DNA from: Symsagittifera roscoffensis
Lineage: Eukaryota; Xenacoelomorpha; Acoela; Convolutidae
Assembly: GCF_963678635.1 (NCBI RefSeq)
Contig: NC_087065.1
Coordinates: 1,924,001 to 1,988,000, forward strand
Direction: 5' to 3'
DNA: 64,000 bases
The position numbers were made by a program, and so were the translations under genes. The notes under the pieces were generated by a model that saw only the letters and a program-made list of their open reading frames with translations, did not search any database and was not told the origin of the DNA. Position 1 is the stretch's first letter, and each line of letters starts with the position of its first letter. Positions 50,012 to 61,100 of this stretch are shown piece after piece.

Positions 50012-51085
50012 CGAATGGTCGAGAAAACAAGAGGCAGCAAGAAAGAAAATTAGAAGAATTTAGAAGTTTTAGAACTTCTAAACGACGAAAAAAGAAGAGA
50101 ACAAAGGGATGATGAAGAAAAGTTAAAACTCAGAATTGTTTTATGTGTGTGAAAAACTCAAGTGAGAAACCAAGCAACCAAGTTGTAATTGAAAACTGAA
50201 ACATTTAGTTGAGTTTTGAAATTGTTGCATTTATAAATTTGCATTTTGGTTTTAGTTGAAGTGGCTTTAGAGACACTCACTTATTATTTATTTAGAAAGG
50301 CTTGAGGGAAGAGTATATTTAAATATTCCAGCCTGCATGATTGTTTTTAATCACTTAGGAAGACTGATCACTTTGTGGTGACATGAAAAACTTGAGTAAC
50401 TTCTTGAGGAGGGAGGTTGTTGCATTGTTCTTTCTAACCACAAGGTCTCTTGGTTTTAATATTCAGGACAATAAACAGGCAAGATTTCCGAAGGGAAGGA
50501 GCATAGTAGGATAATTTTAGCTTGTTGGTTGGCAGGACTGTCCTGCAAGCCAACACCTTTTAAATCTAGGAGAAAAAGTTTCAATCGGGACATTGACACT
50601 GGAAGTCAGAAAATATGTTTTATCTTAAGTCATATCCTCAATGTGCAGATTAATGAAAGAATTTGAAGGCTATAGTGATGTAGTATGATGCCATTTATAT
50701 TCTGCAGTGAGTCGATGTGACGTAGATAAAAGTAATTTCGTGCATTTTGTAAATTCTGTTCGATGACACTGTAACCATTTAGAACATTGCGCGATTCAAT
50801 GAGGACATTGACCGGACTGTCCGCGGAGTATGTGACATTCGACCAGAATGGCCAAAATGCAATTTATGCAGGATTCGAATTTTGAGCAGTAAGCCTTCCG
50901 AGTTGATGATTTCGAAGGATTAGCGACGTTATTGGAACGTTTAGCCAAACGGTGAGGGCTAGAATATTCTAGTATTTTACATTTTCAAAAATTCGAATGA
51001 TGACGTCACATTTCTGAGAAATGCTGAAACGGCCATTTTAACAAAAAGCGAGTGAAAAACAGAACAACTTTATCTGTGATTGCGA
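50012..51085 (+). other. Element B 3' untranslated region and start of the 3' LTR (boundary unresolved)
   Basis: No coding potential seen. The LTR must start in this stretch because the 5' LTR is truncated. Candidates are TG at 50110, directly after a 20-nt almost pure purine run (a polypurine tract candidate, 50086-50109); TG at 50417 after GAGGAGGGAGGT; and TGTGAC at 50831, which would give a 920-bp LTR like that of the A/C family but has no purine tract before it. I cannot choose from one copy. Confidence 0.55.
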
Positions 51086-51750
51086 ACAGAACGAAAATCG
51101 AGATTAAAGAAAAACGACAACGAACTACAATAGCAGAGAACGTTCCAAGTTGCAACTATTGTGCTGCTACAATAGTTGCAAGGCCGTTGCCAACAACGGT
51201 GAAGGGTGAGAACCAGCCTTCCGGATTGGAGTGAAATTGAACTTAAGGAGCTTGATTCACAGTATTCAAGAATCCGGAAGGGTTTCGGGACTGGAACTTT
51301 TAGCCTTTTATATAAACTTTTAGCTTCTTGTCATGTCCTGAATTGAATTTAATTAACAACTGGATTCATTTTGATAAGGATGAGAAGCTAGGAGTTGGGG
51401 GAAAGGGTTGATCCATCTTCGATGGAGATGATGATTTTTATCTACTGAACAAAAACAATAGTAATATGATAAGTAGTAGCCCTGTTTTTAGGAGTTACCT
51501 CGTGGTCTGGGGATACAGAGACCCAGCCATGAGCTCACTATTTTTGCATGTAATTCAGTTAATTTGAGCGTTCTGGTCGAAGCCGGAGAGCAGTAATTTT
51601 TTTGTCGACCCGATGTAAGAAAGACCACCGAAAAGTACTGGCTTGGTAGAGACGGTGAAAAACATGCAAAGCTCTGTTTAGACGCTAGCCAGTCGTCTTA
51701 AGACTTAGTTTTGTTATCCGTTGATATGTATCTTCCGGGCGAATGTTACA
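51086..51750 (+). repeat. Element B 3' LTR, portion confirmed by the 5' copy
   Basis: Aligned without gaps to 20576-21240 with 8 substitutions. It ends CGAATGTTACA, followed by TTGAT, the expected target-site copy if 5 bp. TATATAAA is at 51309-51316. Confidence 0.93.
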
Positions 51751-51814
51751 TTGATTAGAAAGTTGTGATGATGTGATAATCTATGGAGATTTTAATTTTT
51801 CCTCCTGAAATAAA
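51751..51814. other. 64 bp between elements B and C
   Basis: A/T-rich sequence that matches neither LTR and is the only candidate for host DNA in the window. It ends GAAATAAA directly before C's LTR. Confidence 0.5.
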
Positions 51815-52698
51815 TGTGCCAGTCGGTCATATTCGGAAGTTTGACCTTGAGAGAAGCAAAATACACTTGATTTTGGAGTGAAATTTAATTTTTCAAAATT
51901 TCGAATGGAACCTGTCATGCACGATTTTCTCGCGATAACTTAAAATCAGAAAAGAGAAGTCAGAACGTTCGAGTGAAAAACGCGGGAAAGTTGCAAGAGA
52001 AATCGGTAGGAAATTGCTATTCGCAATTTCCATCATAGTGAACAAGAGTAGAGCTGTCCCATCTGAAATAGAAGACAGAGTATTCCCGAGAGAACGATTA
52101 TTTGAGCTGGACCAGAGTGAACCTTCGACGGAAAGGTGGACAACTTGAGTGTCCCAATGGTTCACGAGAAACTATATCCTAGAGTTAAGACTTGTCCTCG
52201 TTATTGAAACTGATAAACATTAAAACTCATTTAGTTACATTATTTAATTCTTGAGTTAATTACCGACTGAAGTACTTCCCCTTCTTGAGTGTGCTACAAT
52301 GTGAGTACTAATTTAAATTTCTAGAGTGTGTTTTATAATTGTTATGTTGAGGTAAGGCGAGTTTCAGGTTGATCCATCTGAAATGGATCAAAGTTACACT
52401 GTCTAATAAAAAGTAACTTAACGGATTGTTCCAACCCGGTTTTTAACGGCGTTCATGTATTTTGGGTATCTAGAGACCTAAGTATGGGGACGTTTCTAAT
52501 TCTAGAGTGGGGGGATATTTTAGTAGTAGCCTTTAAGCTGTAACGGGTCGTAGTCTCATGTCACAAACGAACCGAACTGGCTCCGACCGTTCTTGAGGTA
52601 GAAAAACACAAGAGATGGTGTCCCTGACCCTTGAGCCAGTGGTTATAGGGCCTATTTTTCTTAAGCCTCATGTGTGACTGCAGTAGACGAATGTTACA
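51815..52698 (+). repeat. Element C 5' LTR, 884 bp
   Basis: TGTGCCAGTCGG...CGAATGTTACA, collinear with element A's LTR. The element A copy is about 30 bp longer. A GAG|GTAAGG sequence at 52350-52357, also in A, is a possible splice donor. Its 3' partner is outside the window. Confidence 0.85.
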
Positions 52699-52709
52699 TA
52701 GTGTTTTCA

Positions 52710-52724
52710 TGGCGCTCCTGGGTG
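52710..52724 (+). other. Primer-binding site of element C
   Basis: TGGCGCTCCTGGGTG, 11 nt after the LTR end; the same 15 nt as in A and B. Probable tRNA-Asn primer (inference). Confidence 0.75.
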
Positions 52725-53170
52725 TTTACGACATCAAGACTACGGAGTCGAACCCACTTGAGACAGCTTCGGGCTGAATGCCCATTCTAGAGTACCGGCG
52801 GTACGGTTCGACAGGAATGTACAAACCTTCCGGTTGTACCGTGATAGCTTTTTAAGAAAACTCAAGAAAACTTCCTGGTACGCTCTCCGAACGAGGCTTA
52901 GCTAACCGAGTAAAGGGGGGCAACTAGGGGGACAAAAACACGAGCAAAAAGACAAAAAGCGAAACAAAAACCATAAAACGAAAAAAGACAGTGACTTTGA
53001 CACCAGATTAGTTGGATCAAACCTTTATATTAATTAAATAGTATACCCATACTGTTTTACAAGTTCGATCGTTTCGATCAACCTAGCAATTTAACCCAGT
53101 AACCTCAATAAAGAGCCCGAGTGTGGGGCGTTGTCAAGGGTTTTTAGATAGCTTGGAACTTAGCTGGACA

Positions 53171-53360
53171 ACAAGGAGACTTGACTGGAAGAGGTGACCA
53201 GCCGAGTGGGAAAGTGGTTCAGGAGCACTTGAGCTGAACCAATAGGAGACTTGACTGGAAGAGGTGACCAGCCGAGTGGGAAAGTGGTTCAGGAGCACTT
53301 GAGCTGAACCAATAGGAGACTGGACTGGAACAGGTGACCAGTCGAGTGGGAAAGCAGCCA
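53171..53360 (+). repeat. 70-bp tandem repeat in element C leader
   Basis: Three units, 70 bp apart (53171, 53241, 53311), the last slightly diverged. Counterpart of 18981-19172. Confidence 0.9.
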
Positions 53361-53571
53361 AGAAGGATTTGGCAATTCTCGAGTTCTCAAGTTGGGCAGA
53401 ACGGGTATCGTTAAAATCCACATTACATTATAGGAGATAAGTGTAAAATAGGATAAGCGACATCCCCCGGTTTTGAGGAATGTTTTTACTTGAGCAGGCC
53501 TGGAGACAGGTCTACGGTTTTCTCTTGAGAGGTTTAGCACCCGGCGCTTTAGGTAATTTTAGGCTTAAGAA

Positions 53572-53649
53572 GGGGGGCTAAAAAGGGGGGAGGTTAGAAG
53601 GGGGGCTGGTTAAGTTAGAGGTTGGCGGTTGTAAATTGTAAAAAGGGGG
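53572..53649 (+). other. G-tract cluster in element C leader (possible G-quadruplex)
   Basis: Runs of five to six G at 53572-53577, 53585-53590, 53600-53605 and 53645-53649, collinear with 18757-18680 in element A. Confidence 0.45.
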
Positions 53650-54222
53650 AAATTAGAGTAACTAACTAGTCGACATCGTTGACTTAGTTACATTAGACAT
53701 TAACACGCGTTGGTAATTTTAGGTGGATATCGAAATTTGAACCCGAGTTAAGGAAGGTACCCTGGTCGGATTGGTAGGGGGGAAGGGACATAGACAGTTT
53801 TTGTAATATCCCATAAGATCGCTAGCAGGGGGGAAGGAAACGCGTGACAATTAGGTACCAGACATTTTTTTTAGATAGGAGGTAGACATTTGTCACCTTT
53901 GAATTTTAGGTGGGCTCATCTTTCTGTTTTTATTACTTTTTCTTGCTTAGATTTTTGTTGCATTTTGGTGAGGATTTGTGTTAAAATTTTGTACGAACAG
54001 GTGATCACAAGATACCTGCGCACAGGTTTTGGTCTCAAGTTACTTGGAACATTGAAATAGAGGTAGCCAAAAAGAGAAATAAGAAAAAGGGGGGTCAGCA
54101 TTTGGCTTTTAAGAGAGGATTTTGGGAAAATTTTACTAGAGCTTGAGTGGTGGTACAAGGTACGGCGAATCAAGAAGTCCCCATAACGAAGAGGAAAGAA
54201 GTCCCACCACCCAGACACTTGT

Positions 54223-54905
54223 CAACAGTCTTGGGACAGTGCCGAAGAAGTCTTAGGACAGAGCAGTCTGGGGACAGTCTTGGGACAGTACAGTCTTGGG
54301 ACAGTGGTCTTGGGACAGGGTCTTGGGACAGGGTCTTGGGACAAGGGTCTTGGGACAGGGTCTTGGGACGAGGTCTTGGGACAAGGTCTTGGGACAAGGG
54401 TCTTGGGACAGGGTCTTGGGACAGGGTCTTGGGACAAGGTCTTGGGACGGGGTCTTGGGACAAGGTCTTGGGACGGGGTCTTGGGACAAGGTCTTGGGAC
54501 AAGGGTCTTGGGACAGGGTCTTGGGACAAGGTCTTGGGACAGGGTCTTGGGACAAGGTCTTGGGACAGGGTCTTGGGACAAGGTCTTGGGACAAGGTCTT
54601 GGGACAAGGGTCTTGGGACAGGGTCTTGGGACAGGGTCTTGGGACAGGGTCTTGGGAAAAGAGTCTTGGGACAAGGGTCTTGGGACAGTAGTCTTGGGAC
54701 ACTAGTCTTGGGACACTAGTCTTGGGACACTAGTCTTGGGACAGTAGTCTTGGGACACTAGCCTTGGGACAGTAGTCTTGGACAAGAGTCTTGGGACACT
54801 GCCGGAAAGTACTGGGACGGTACCGAACAGTCTTGAGACAGGAGAAAGAAGCCTGGGACGGTACAAAGAAGAGTAGGGACGGCAATTGGAAGTCTTGGGA
54901 CAGTA
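54223..54905 (+). repeat. Minisatellite GTCTTGGGACAGG in element C leader
   Basis: Dozens of 13-14 bp units in sense orientation, ending about 250 bp before ORF1. Unit order differs from element A's array, so the two arrays have changed independently. Confidence 0.95.
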
Positions 54906-55161
54906 TAAAAATTGAAGTAAAATTACAAGAAGTGTTTTAAGACAGAATTAAGATAGAACAAGACTAATTGGAACCAGGTACGGTTGGGACCACAAATAAG
55001 GAAAATTTCTCGAAAAGTTAATAAAGAGAACTGAAACAAGGTTTTCACCACGTTGTATATTTTTTTTTTTAAGAAATTTTTTTTTCTCGAAAGATTTTAT
55101 TCTTAGAATAGGATTGTGTATATAGTAAAATTGTAAATAAGAGCAATTGTAAATAGAAATA

Positions 55162-58100
55162 ATGAGGCAGAGCAGGGTACCGGTAGCTGAAAAAAGACCT
55201 ACCGAAGCAAAGTATAATTCGTCGCTAAGCAAAACAACATCAATGGGCCCAAAGATAACAAAGAAGAACTTTTCAGTTAACATGGTCAGCACAAGGAGTA
55301 CAACGGAGAGAGCAAGAGAGGGCATGGAAGGGGAACGAGTAGAACCCACCATCGAGATTGATCTAGAGACACCTGATCAAAGTGTTGATGAAACAAGGAA
55401 AATAGCGACGGAGTCAACTCCAATGCCCAATGCAGAAGAACCAAACTCGAAACCCATAGAATTCTCACCAATAGACAACGTGGAAGATGCAATAGGCAAC
55501 ACCGAAGAAACGGTGAAAGAAGACTCTCAAGTAAAAAAGACATCTTTTACAGAAAGGTTGGCGATGATGGTCGGAATAAAAACGAAAGAGAACGTGACTG
55601 AAGAACCAAAAGCTGAAAGAGCACGAACATTTGGAACAGTGAGCACGAAGACGACAGAAGCCAATCCGAGAGAGGAGCAAACTAGAGCAGAAGCGACGGC
55701 CGAAGAAAGACCGACGGCTGACCATGAAGAGGCTACTCTTGAGCTAGGTGACTTGATGGCGAAACTGAATCAGATCGACAAAAAGCTGAAGCACAGCGAA
55801 GAGGACAGAGAAGTGATAAGAAAAGAATTAAGATACAACAAAAACGAGTATCTGGATAGTTATTTTAACCTGGCCAAGGCAACAGAAGAGAGACTCAAGG
55901 AGATGTCAGATAATGTAGAAACCACCAATGAAGAACGAGATAAGAACATCAAAAAAGATTTGCAACAGTTAAAAAACCGATATGATGATGTCAACAGCCA
56001 ATTAGGTAGCCTGGAAAAGAGAATGGACACAATGAGCAAAAATCAGGCCGAGAGTTCGTGTGCAATACAGGCGAAATTGGATGCAATCTTGAGTAATTCT
56101 ACCTCACAAGAAAGACCGGCAGCGGATCGCACGCAAGGCACCAGAGTTGACTTTGTGGAACCACAAATGAACAAACGGCAATCGACACCGTTGCCCTTAA
56201 CCCGGGATACGGTGAGCATAGCACCAACAGCTGCTAAAACAATCATGAAGAATGGAATGTCAAGTACAACGACTGGTCCGGGGGACTCAACAGCTAACAG
56301 CAACGCAGGTCCGGATGCTATGACATGGGCAAACACTTGGGGGATGATGAACAGGACTCTAGAGGCCTTCGCCACGAGGAACACTAACTCGAGCGATAGG
56401 AGAGATGGGAAATCAAGAAAAACATTCAAGAAGCCAAAAGAATTCAAAGACGACTCAGATGGATGCATTGACACGTGGGTGGAAGTGATGAGATTACATC
56501 TAGAGCAAGACAACTTGAACGATGAAAGACAAGCATGCACAGCCATACTCACCAATTTAGAAGGCACAGCATTAAAATGCGTGGTTGCGAAGAAAGAAGA
56601 AGAACGCGATACCGCGGACAAGATCTTCGAGATATTGCTGAACCGATTCGGGTCAGGCATGAAGGGTCACCAAGCGATGATGCGATTTGAAAAGAGAAGG
56701 CAGAGGGACGACGAGTCAATAGATCGGTTCCTAGATGATCTCGAGAGCTTGAGAAGAAGGAGTGACCCAGAGGAGTCGACAAACAGAAGAAACTTTAGCA
56801 TTGCCTCGAAGTTCATTGATGGGGTAAAAAGTGACGACTTAAGGACAATGTTAGCAACATACTACACATTGTCGAAAGACAGCGCACCAACCCCAGAAGA
56901 AATGAGACAGAAATCAAGGGAATACATGCTGATGAAACCCAAGAAATACTCGTATTCAGAAAACAGGAACACGCAAGGGGGAAGTCAACCGCAGAGGTCG
57001 TCATGGTACAAACCTAGAGATGACATGGACAAGCGCAGATCATGCGCGAACTGCGGGTCGGCGGATCACCACGTGGCTGACTGCACAACATACAAACAAG
57101 GCTGTACCGGGCTCAACAAAGACCGGGAATTGCAATACTGTGAAAATGGTGACAGGTAAGCCTTTTGGCATATCGAAAATCGGGGCAAGGATAATGTCGA
57201 TAATCACAGTGGGCGGCCACGAGGTAACCAGAAACTTGAGCGAGCCGAGCGACCAGACAATAATGCACATTGACGTGTATGCAGACTATTTGAGTGGTAT
57301 AAGCCCACAAACGACTTCTAGAGCACTGAGAGCACTACTCATGAGAGGGGGCAGCAAGTCGGTACGTGTTGATAGCAGATATACTGAAGCTTACGGTCCA
57401 CACGAGGTGATGCTAAATATAGATGGGATTAACATCTATACCAAGACGATGATAACATGTGACGAAGACCTGATTGGACAAATCTACGTAGGGAAAGAAG
57501 AATTGAAAGTGAGATCGATTGGACACTGCGCCATGCTTGAGGAAGATGCAATGCACATCGGGACGGAGGCAGATGTGACAGGGCACGTGCTGGATATAAG
57601 TGGCAAAAAGACTCAGTTGCGTGGGTTGCTTGACACGGGAGCAGTCTTGAGCGTTATACCAATCGAAACTTGGCAGAAGATGGGCTTTGACAAAGGTGAC
57701 TTGATAGACTCGAGAATACGGCTGTCAGCTGCAAACAAAGGGGCCCTACGGGTGCTGGGCAGGACGCCGATAATAGCCCTCAATTTGGGGGAACGTAACC
57801 TGTGGATGAGCTTTATCGTGGTAGAAAACCTAGATGAATCTGACCAATTCATTTTGGGCAGAGACTTCATCAGGAATTTCGACGTAACGATGGATTTAAA
57901 TAACGCAATGTTCAGGATACGGAACCCGGATAGGAGGTACGCAATCAAACCGGTAAATTTAATAATGGCAAATGAAAACAAAGCACCGGTATTCTTGAGT
58001 AGGAGGGTGAGGCTAAAAGCTAATGAAGCGGCAATCGTAAGTTTGAGGATGAAAAATTACAATGAACTAAGTGACAACAAGCAAGTGTGCATAGTTCCGA

Positions 58101-61100
58101 ATCCTAATAGTCAAAGTGCTGCTGTTTTAGGAAGATCATTTTCGATAACGAAGAGCGGCCTCTGCGTCAGTGTCTTGTTGAATACCCTTGATATACCGAT
58201 CACGATACAAAGAGGGAGGAAACTGGGATATGCTTTACCGGTTAAAACTCGATATGAAACAATTGAGAATTCAAAACAAAATGAAGTTGTTGATTGCCCC
58301 AATCACAGGGACAAAATTTGTATCTTGAGACGATTGCAGAAAATAAAAGATTCTTCAGGTCTTATTAAATCACTTAAGTCAGAAACGGATGATGGTCTTT
58401 CGAGCTGTTCGAACTCTCCAGAGCGACCCACACTAGATGAAATGCAAAATGAAAAACCGGTCCTGCCGGAGATTGAACATTTGAGGGGCAAACTGAAAGA
58501 TGAACAGCTCGAAGCCATCAATGACGTACTAGAGCGGAACGAGGAAGTTTTTTCGAGGCATAAGGCGGATATCGGGTGTTGTAATTTCGTTGAGCATGAA
58601 ATAGAACTTGAGGAAAACGCGGTACCACACAGGGAGGGGGCGAGGCGCATGACCCCACACAAATCGGACGCGTGTAGAAAAGAGATCGAGACGTTACTAG
58701 AGTATGACATGATAGAACCATCCAAGTCACCGTGGGCGTGTGGAGTAGTGATGGCCAAAAAGAAAGGCGACCAGTTGAGGTTTTGTTGTGACTTTCGATA
58801 CCTGAACTCCGTCACGGTGAAGGATGCCTATCCCATACCTAGGATTGATGAGAGCCTCTCGAAATTAGGTGATGCAAAATTTTTTACGACTCTTGATTTA
58901 GGCTCGGCCTTTTGGCAAGTACCACTAAGGAAGCAGGACAGGGACAAGACAGGGTTTGCCTGCGAGTTGGGTCTGTTTCAATGGAAACGGATGCCGTTTG
59001 GACTTTGCAATGCCACAGCCACGTTTCAGCGGTTGATGGCACACGCGCTGATAGGCGTAACGAAAAAGTATGGCAATCTGGTAATGTGCTACGTGGATGA
59101 CGTGGTAATAGCGACGCCAACACTGGAAGACCACATTGAGAGACTAGACGAAGTGTTTGCATGCATGAAGAGGTCGGGGCTAAAGTGTAAACCATCAAAG
59201 TGCGAGATACTCAAGGACTCAATAAAATACTTGGGCAGGATGGTAGACAAGCACGGCATCAGACCTGATACGGACGCCGTGGAAGCAGTCCTGACCTGGA
59301 AATCACCGAAGACAGAGCACCAGTTGATGAGCTTCCTGGGTTTCGCTAACTATTATAGAGAGTTCATCAAAGGCTATGCAGACAAGGTATACCCGATGCA
59401 ACAATTAATGAGACACAAGGGCAAGAAGTTCACGTGGAACAACGCAGCAGAAGAGTCATTCCAGAGGATAAAGAAAGAGCTATGTGAGGCACCAGTACTG
59501 GGTATGCCGACTGAGAAAGGGATGTACGTGCTAGACACGGATGCGTCGGTAGTCGCGATTTCTGGGATTCTCCACCAAGAACAAGAATGGAATGGGAAGA
59601 CAGTCTTGAGACCAATAGCGTACGGGAGCAAAGTCCTGGGTGACACGGAAATGAAGTACGGAGCACCGAAAGCTGAGATGTTCGCGGTGGTTACCTTTGT
59701 CGAGAAATACAGGGCGTACCTGGGCAGTGAGCCATTCAAGTTGCGAGTCGACAACAGAGCACTGAGCTGGCTGAAAACGTACTCAATGGACCAAAGTTAC
59801 ATTGGGAGGTGGATAGTTCGCCTGGACGGATACAACATGATAATTGAGCATAGAACGCGAGATAAACATCAGAATGCCGACAGCTTGATTAAGAAGACGG
59901 AGTTCTATGAGAGACAAGAGCAAAGAGAAGCAGACAGACCTGAAATCAAAGATGGCTTCTCATTCATGAACAAGGAAACGTACGACAGCCTTCCACTCAC
60001 GAGATGGCTGGACAAGTCAGGCAAACCGATAGAAGATCATCCTGAATTGCCTAAAGAGCCTCCAGAGAAGACCATCTTGAGGAAGAGCAAGAGGATTCCG
60101 ATTGAGATTATACTCAAGTCGAAGATCGTGAAGGAGACGCTCAAGGCAAAAGGCTATGATCTTAGCCAGGTGGAAGCAGGAACTGCACAGATAGATGATG
60201 ACTTGATGAGGTTGCTCGAGAAACTATCAGATGATAAGCCAGTGATCCAGGAGAAGGGTAAAGAGAAACCGGAATTCACTATACTTCGGAGAAAAGAGAC
60301 AGTGAACGATACTGACTCATCAAGAGGAAGCGTCACTGACAGCAAAGATGTCGTGCGGTCACTAGTTGACAAAATCCCCGAAGACATTCTGGAGCAGACC
60401 AAGGTTAGGAAAAAGAAAGTGACGTTCAAGGAAGATACTGAACACCTGGGACTAGGTCAAGAGTCCGGGGAGTGTTCCAGGTTCACGGAAGAAGGAACCG
60501 GAGAAGGAAAATTGTCCGGGGAGCGTGAAGGATGGGATGAAGACTCGGATGAGAGCAGCGAAAACCAGGACAGTCTGTGCATGATACTGGCGGAAGAGAA
60601 GACAAGGCACCACGACAGGGAGTTACAGACGGATCCATCTTCAGGAACATACAACATGGACATACAGGAGATGCGAGGCGGTGAGGAACTTGAGAAAATT
60701 GCGGTCGCAAGGAAACCATTCAGGGAACTATCATGCAACTCAAACATCAGAACGAATCTGGTGCCAGAAGATGATATGAAAATCGTGAAAAGGATGATAT
60801 GCGTGAAACTGAGTGATGAAATCCACAACCCTGGTGAGATGAATGGACAGATCATGGCGCTAAAGGAGCATGTCAAGGCAAGATATAGGCTGTCAGACCT
60901 AATAAGAGCCCAGAAGAATGACAAAATGACAAGTAACCTCTCCAAATGGATCCAGTTGGGGATCAAGGAGAAGGGGGAACTTGAGGAAGACAGCTACAAG
61001 ATCTTGAGCCAGTTCTACAAAGAAAAGAGAGCATTACTTTATAGTAGCGTGCAAGAGGAGAGATGAGGAAAAGATATTACACAAACACAACCTCATCATA

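Larger units (their letters stand above)
20576..51750 (+). mobile_element. Element B: giant Ty3/Gypsy-like LTR retrotransposon with internal tandem duplication
   Basis: It spans a 5'-truncated 5' LTR (20576-21240), PBS, leader, ORF1, ORF2, ORF3, a tandem duplication of most of ORF2/ORF3, and a 3' LTR ending at 51750. Without the duplicated 6.9 kb it would be about 24.3 kb plus the missing LTR portion, far longer than typical Ty3/Gypsy elements and in the range of plant Ogre elements. The two LTRs differ at 8 of 665 aligned positions. The flank after the 3' LTR begins TTGAT. Confidence 0.93.
52699..55161 (+). other. Element C 5' leader
   Basis: About 2.46 kb, non-coding, collinear with 19659-17096 of element A. 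Contains PBS, short hairpins including GTACCGGCGGTAC (around 52800) and a GTACAA...TTGTAC stem (around 52820-52840), the 70-bp repeat, G-tracts and the minisatellite. Confidence 0.75.

Noticed and set aside
51751-51814. A host gene fragment or tRNA gene between B and C
   Set aside because: Only 64 bp, A/T-rich, no open frame or cloverleaf seen.
54147-54719. Equivalent frames in element C
   Set aside because: Same cause: tandem repeat, no conserved start, no homologue.
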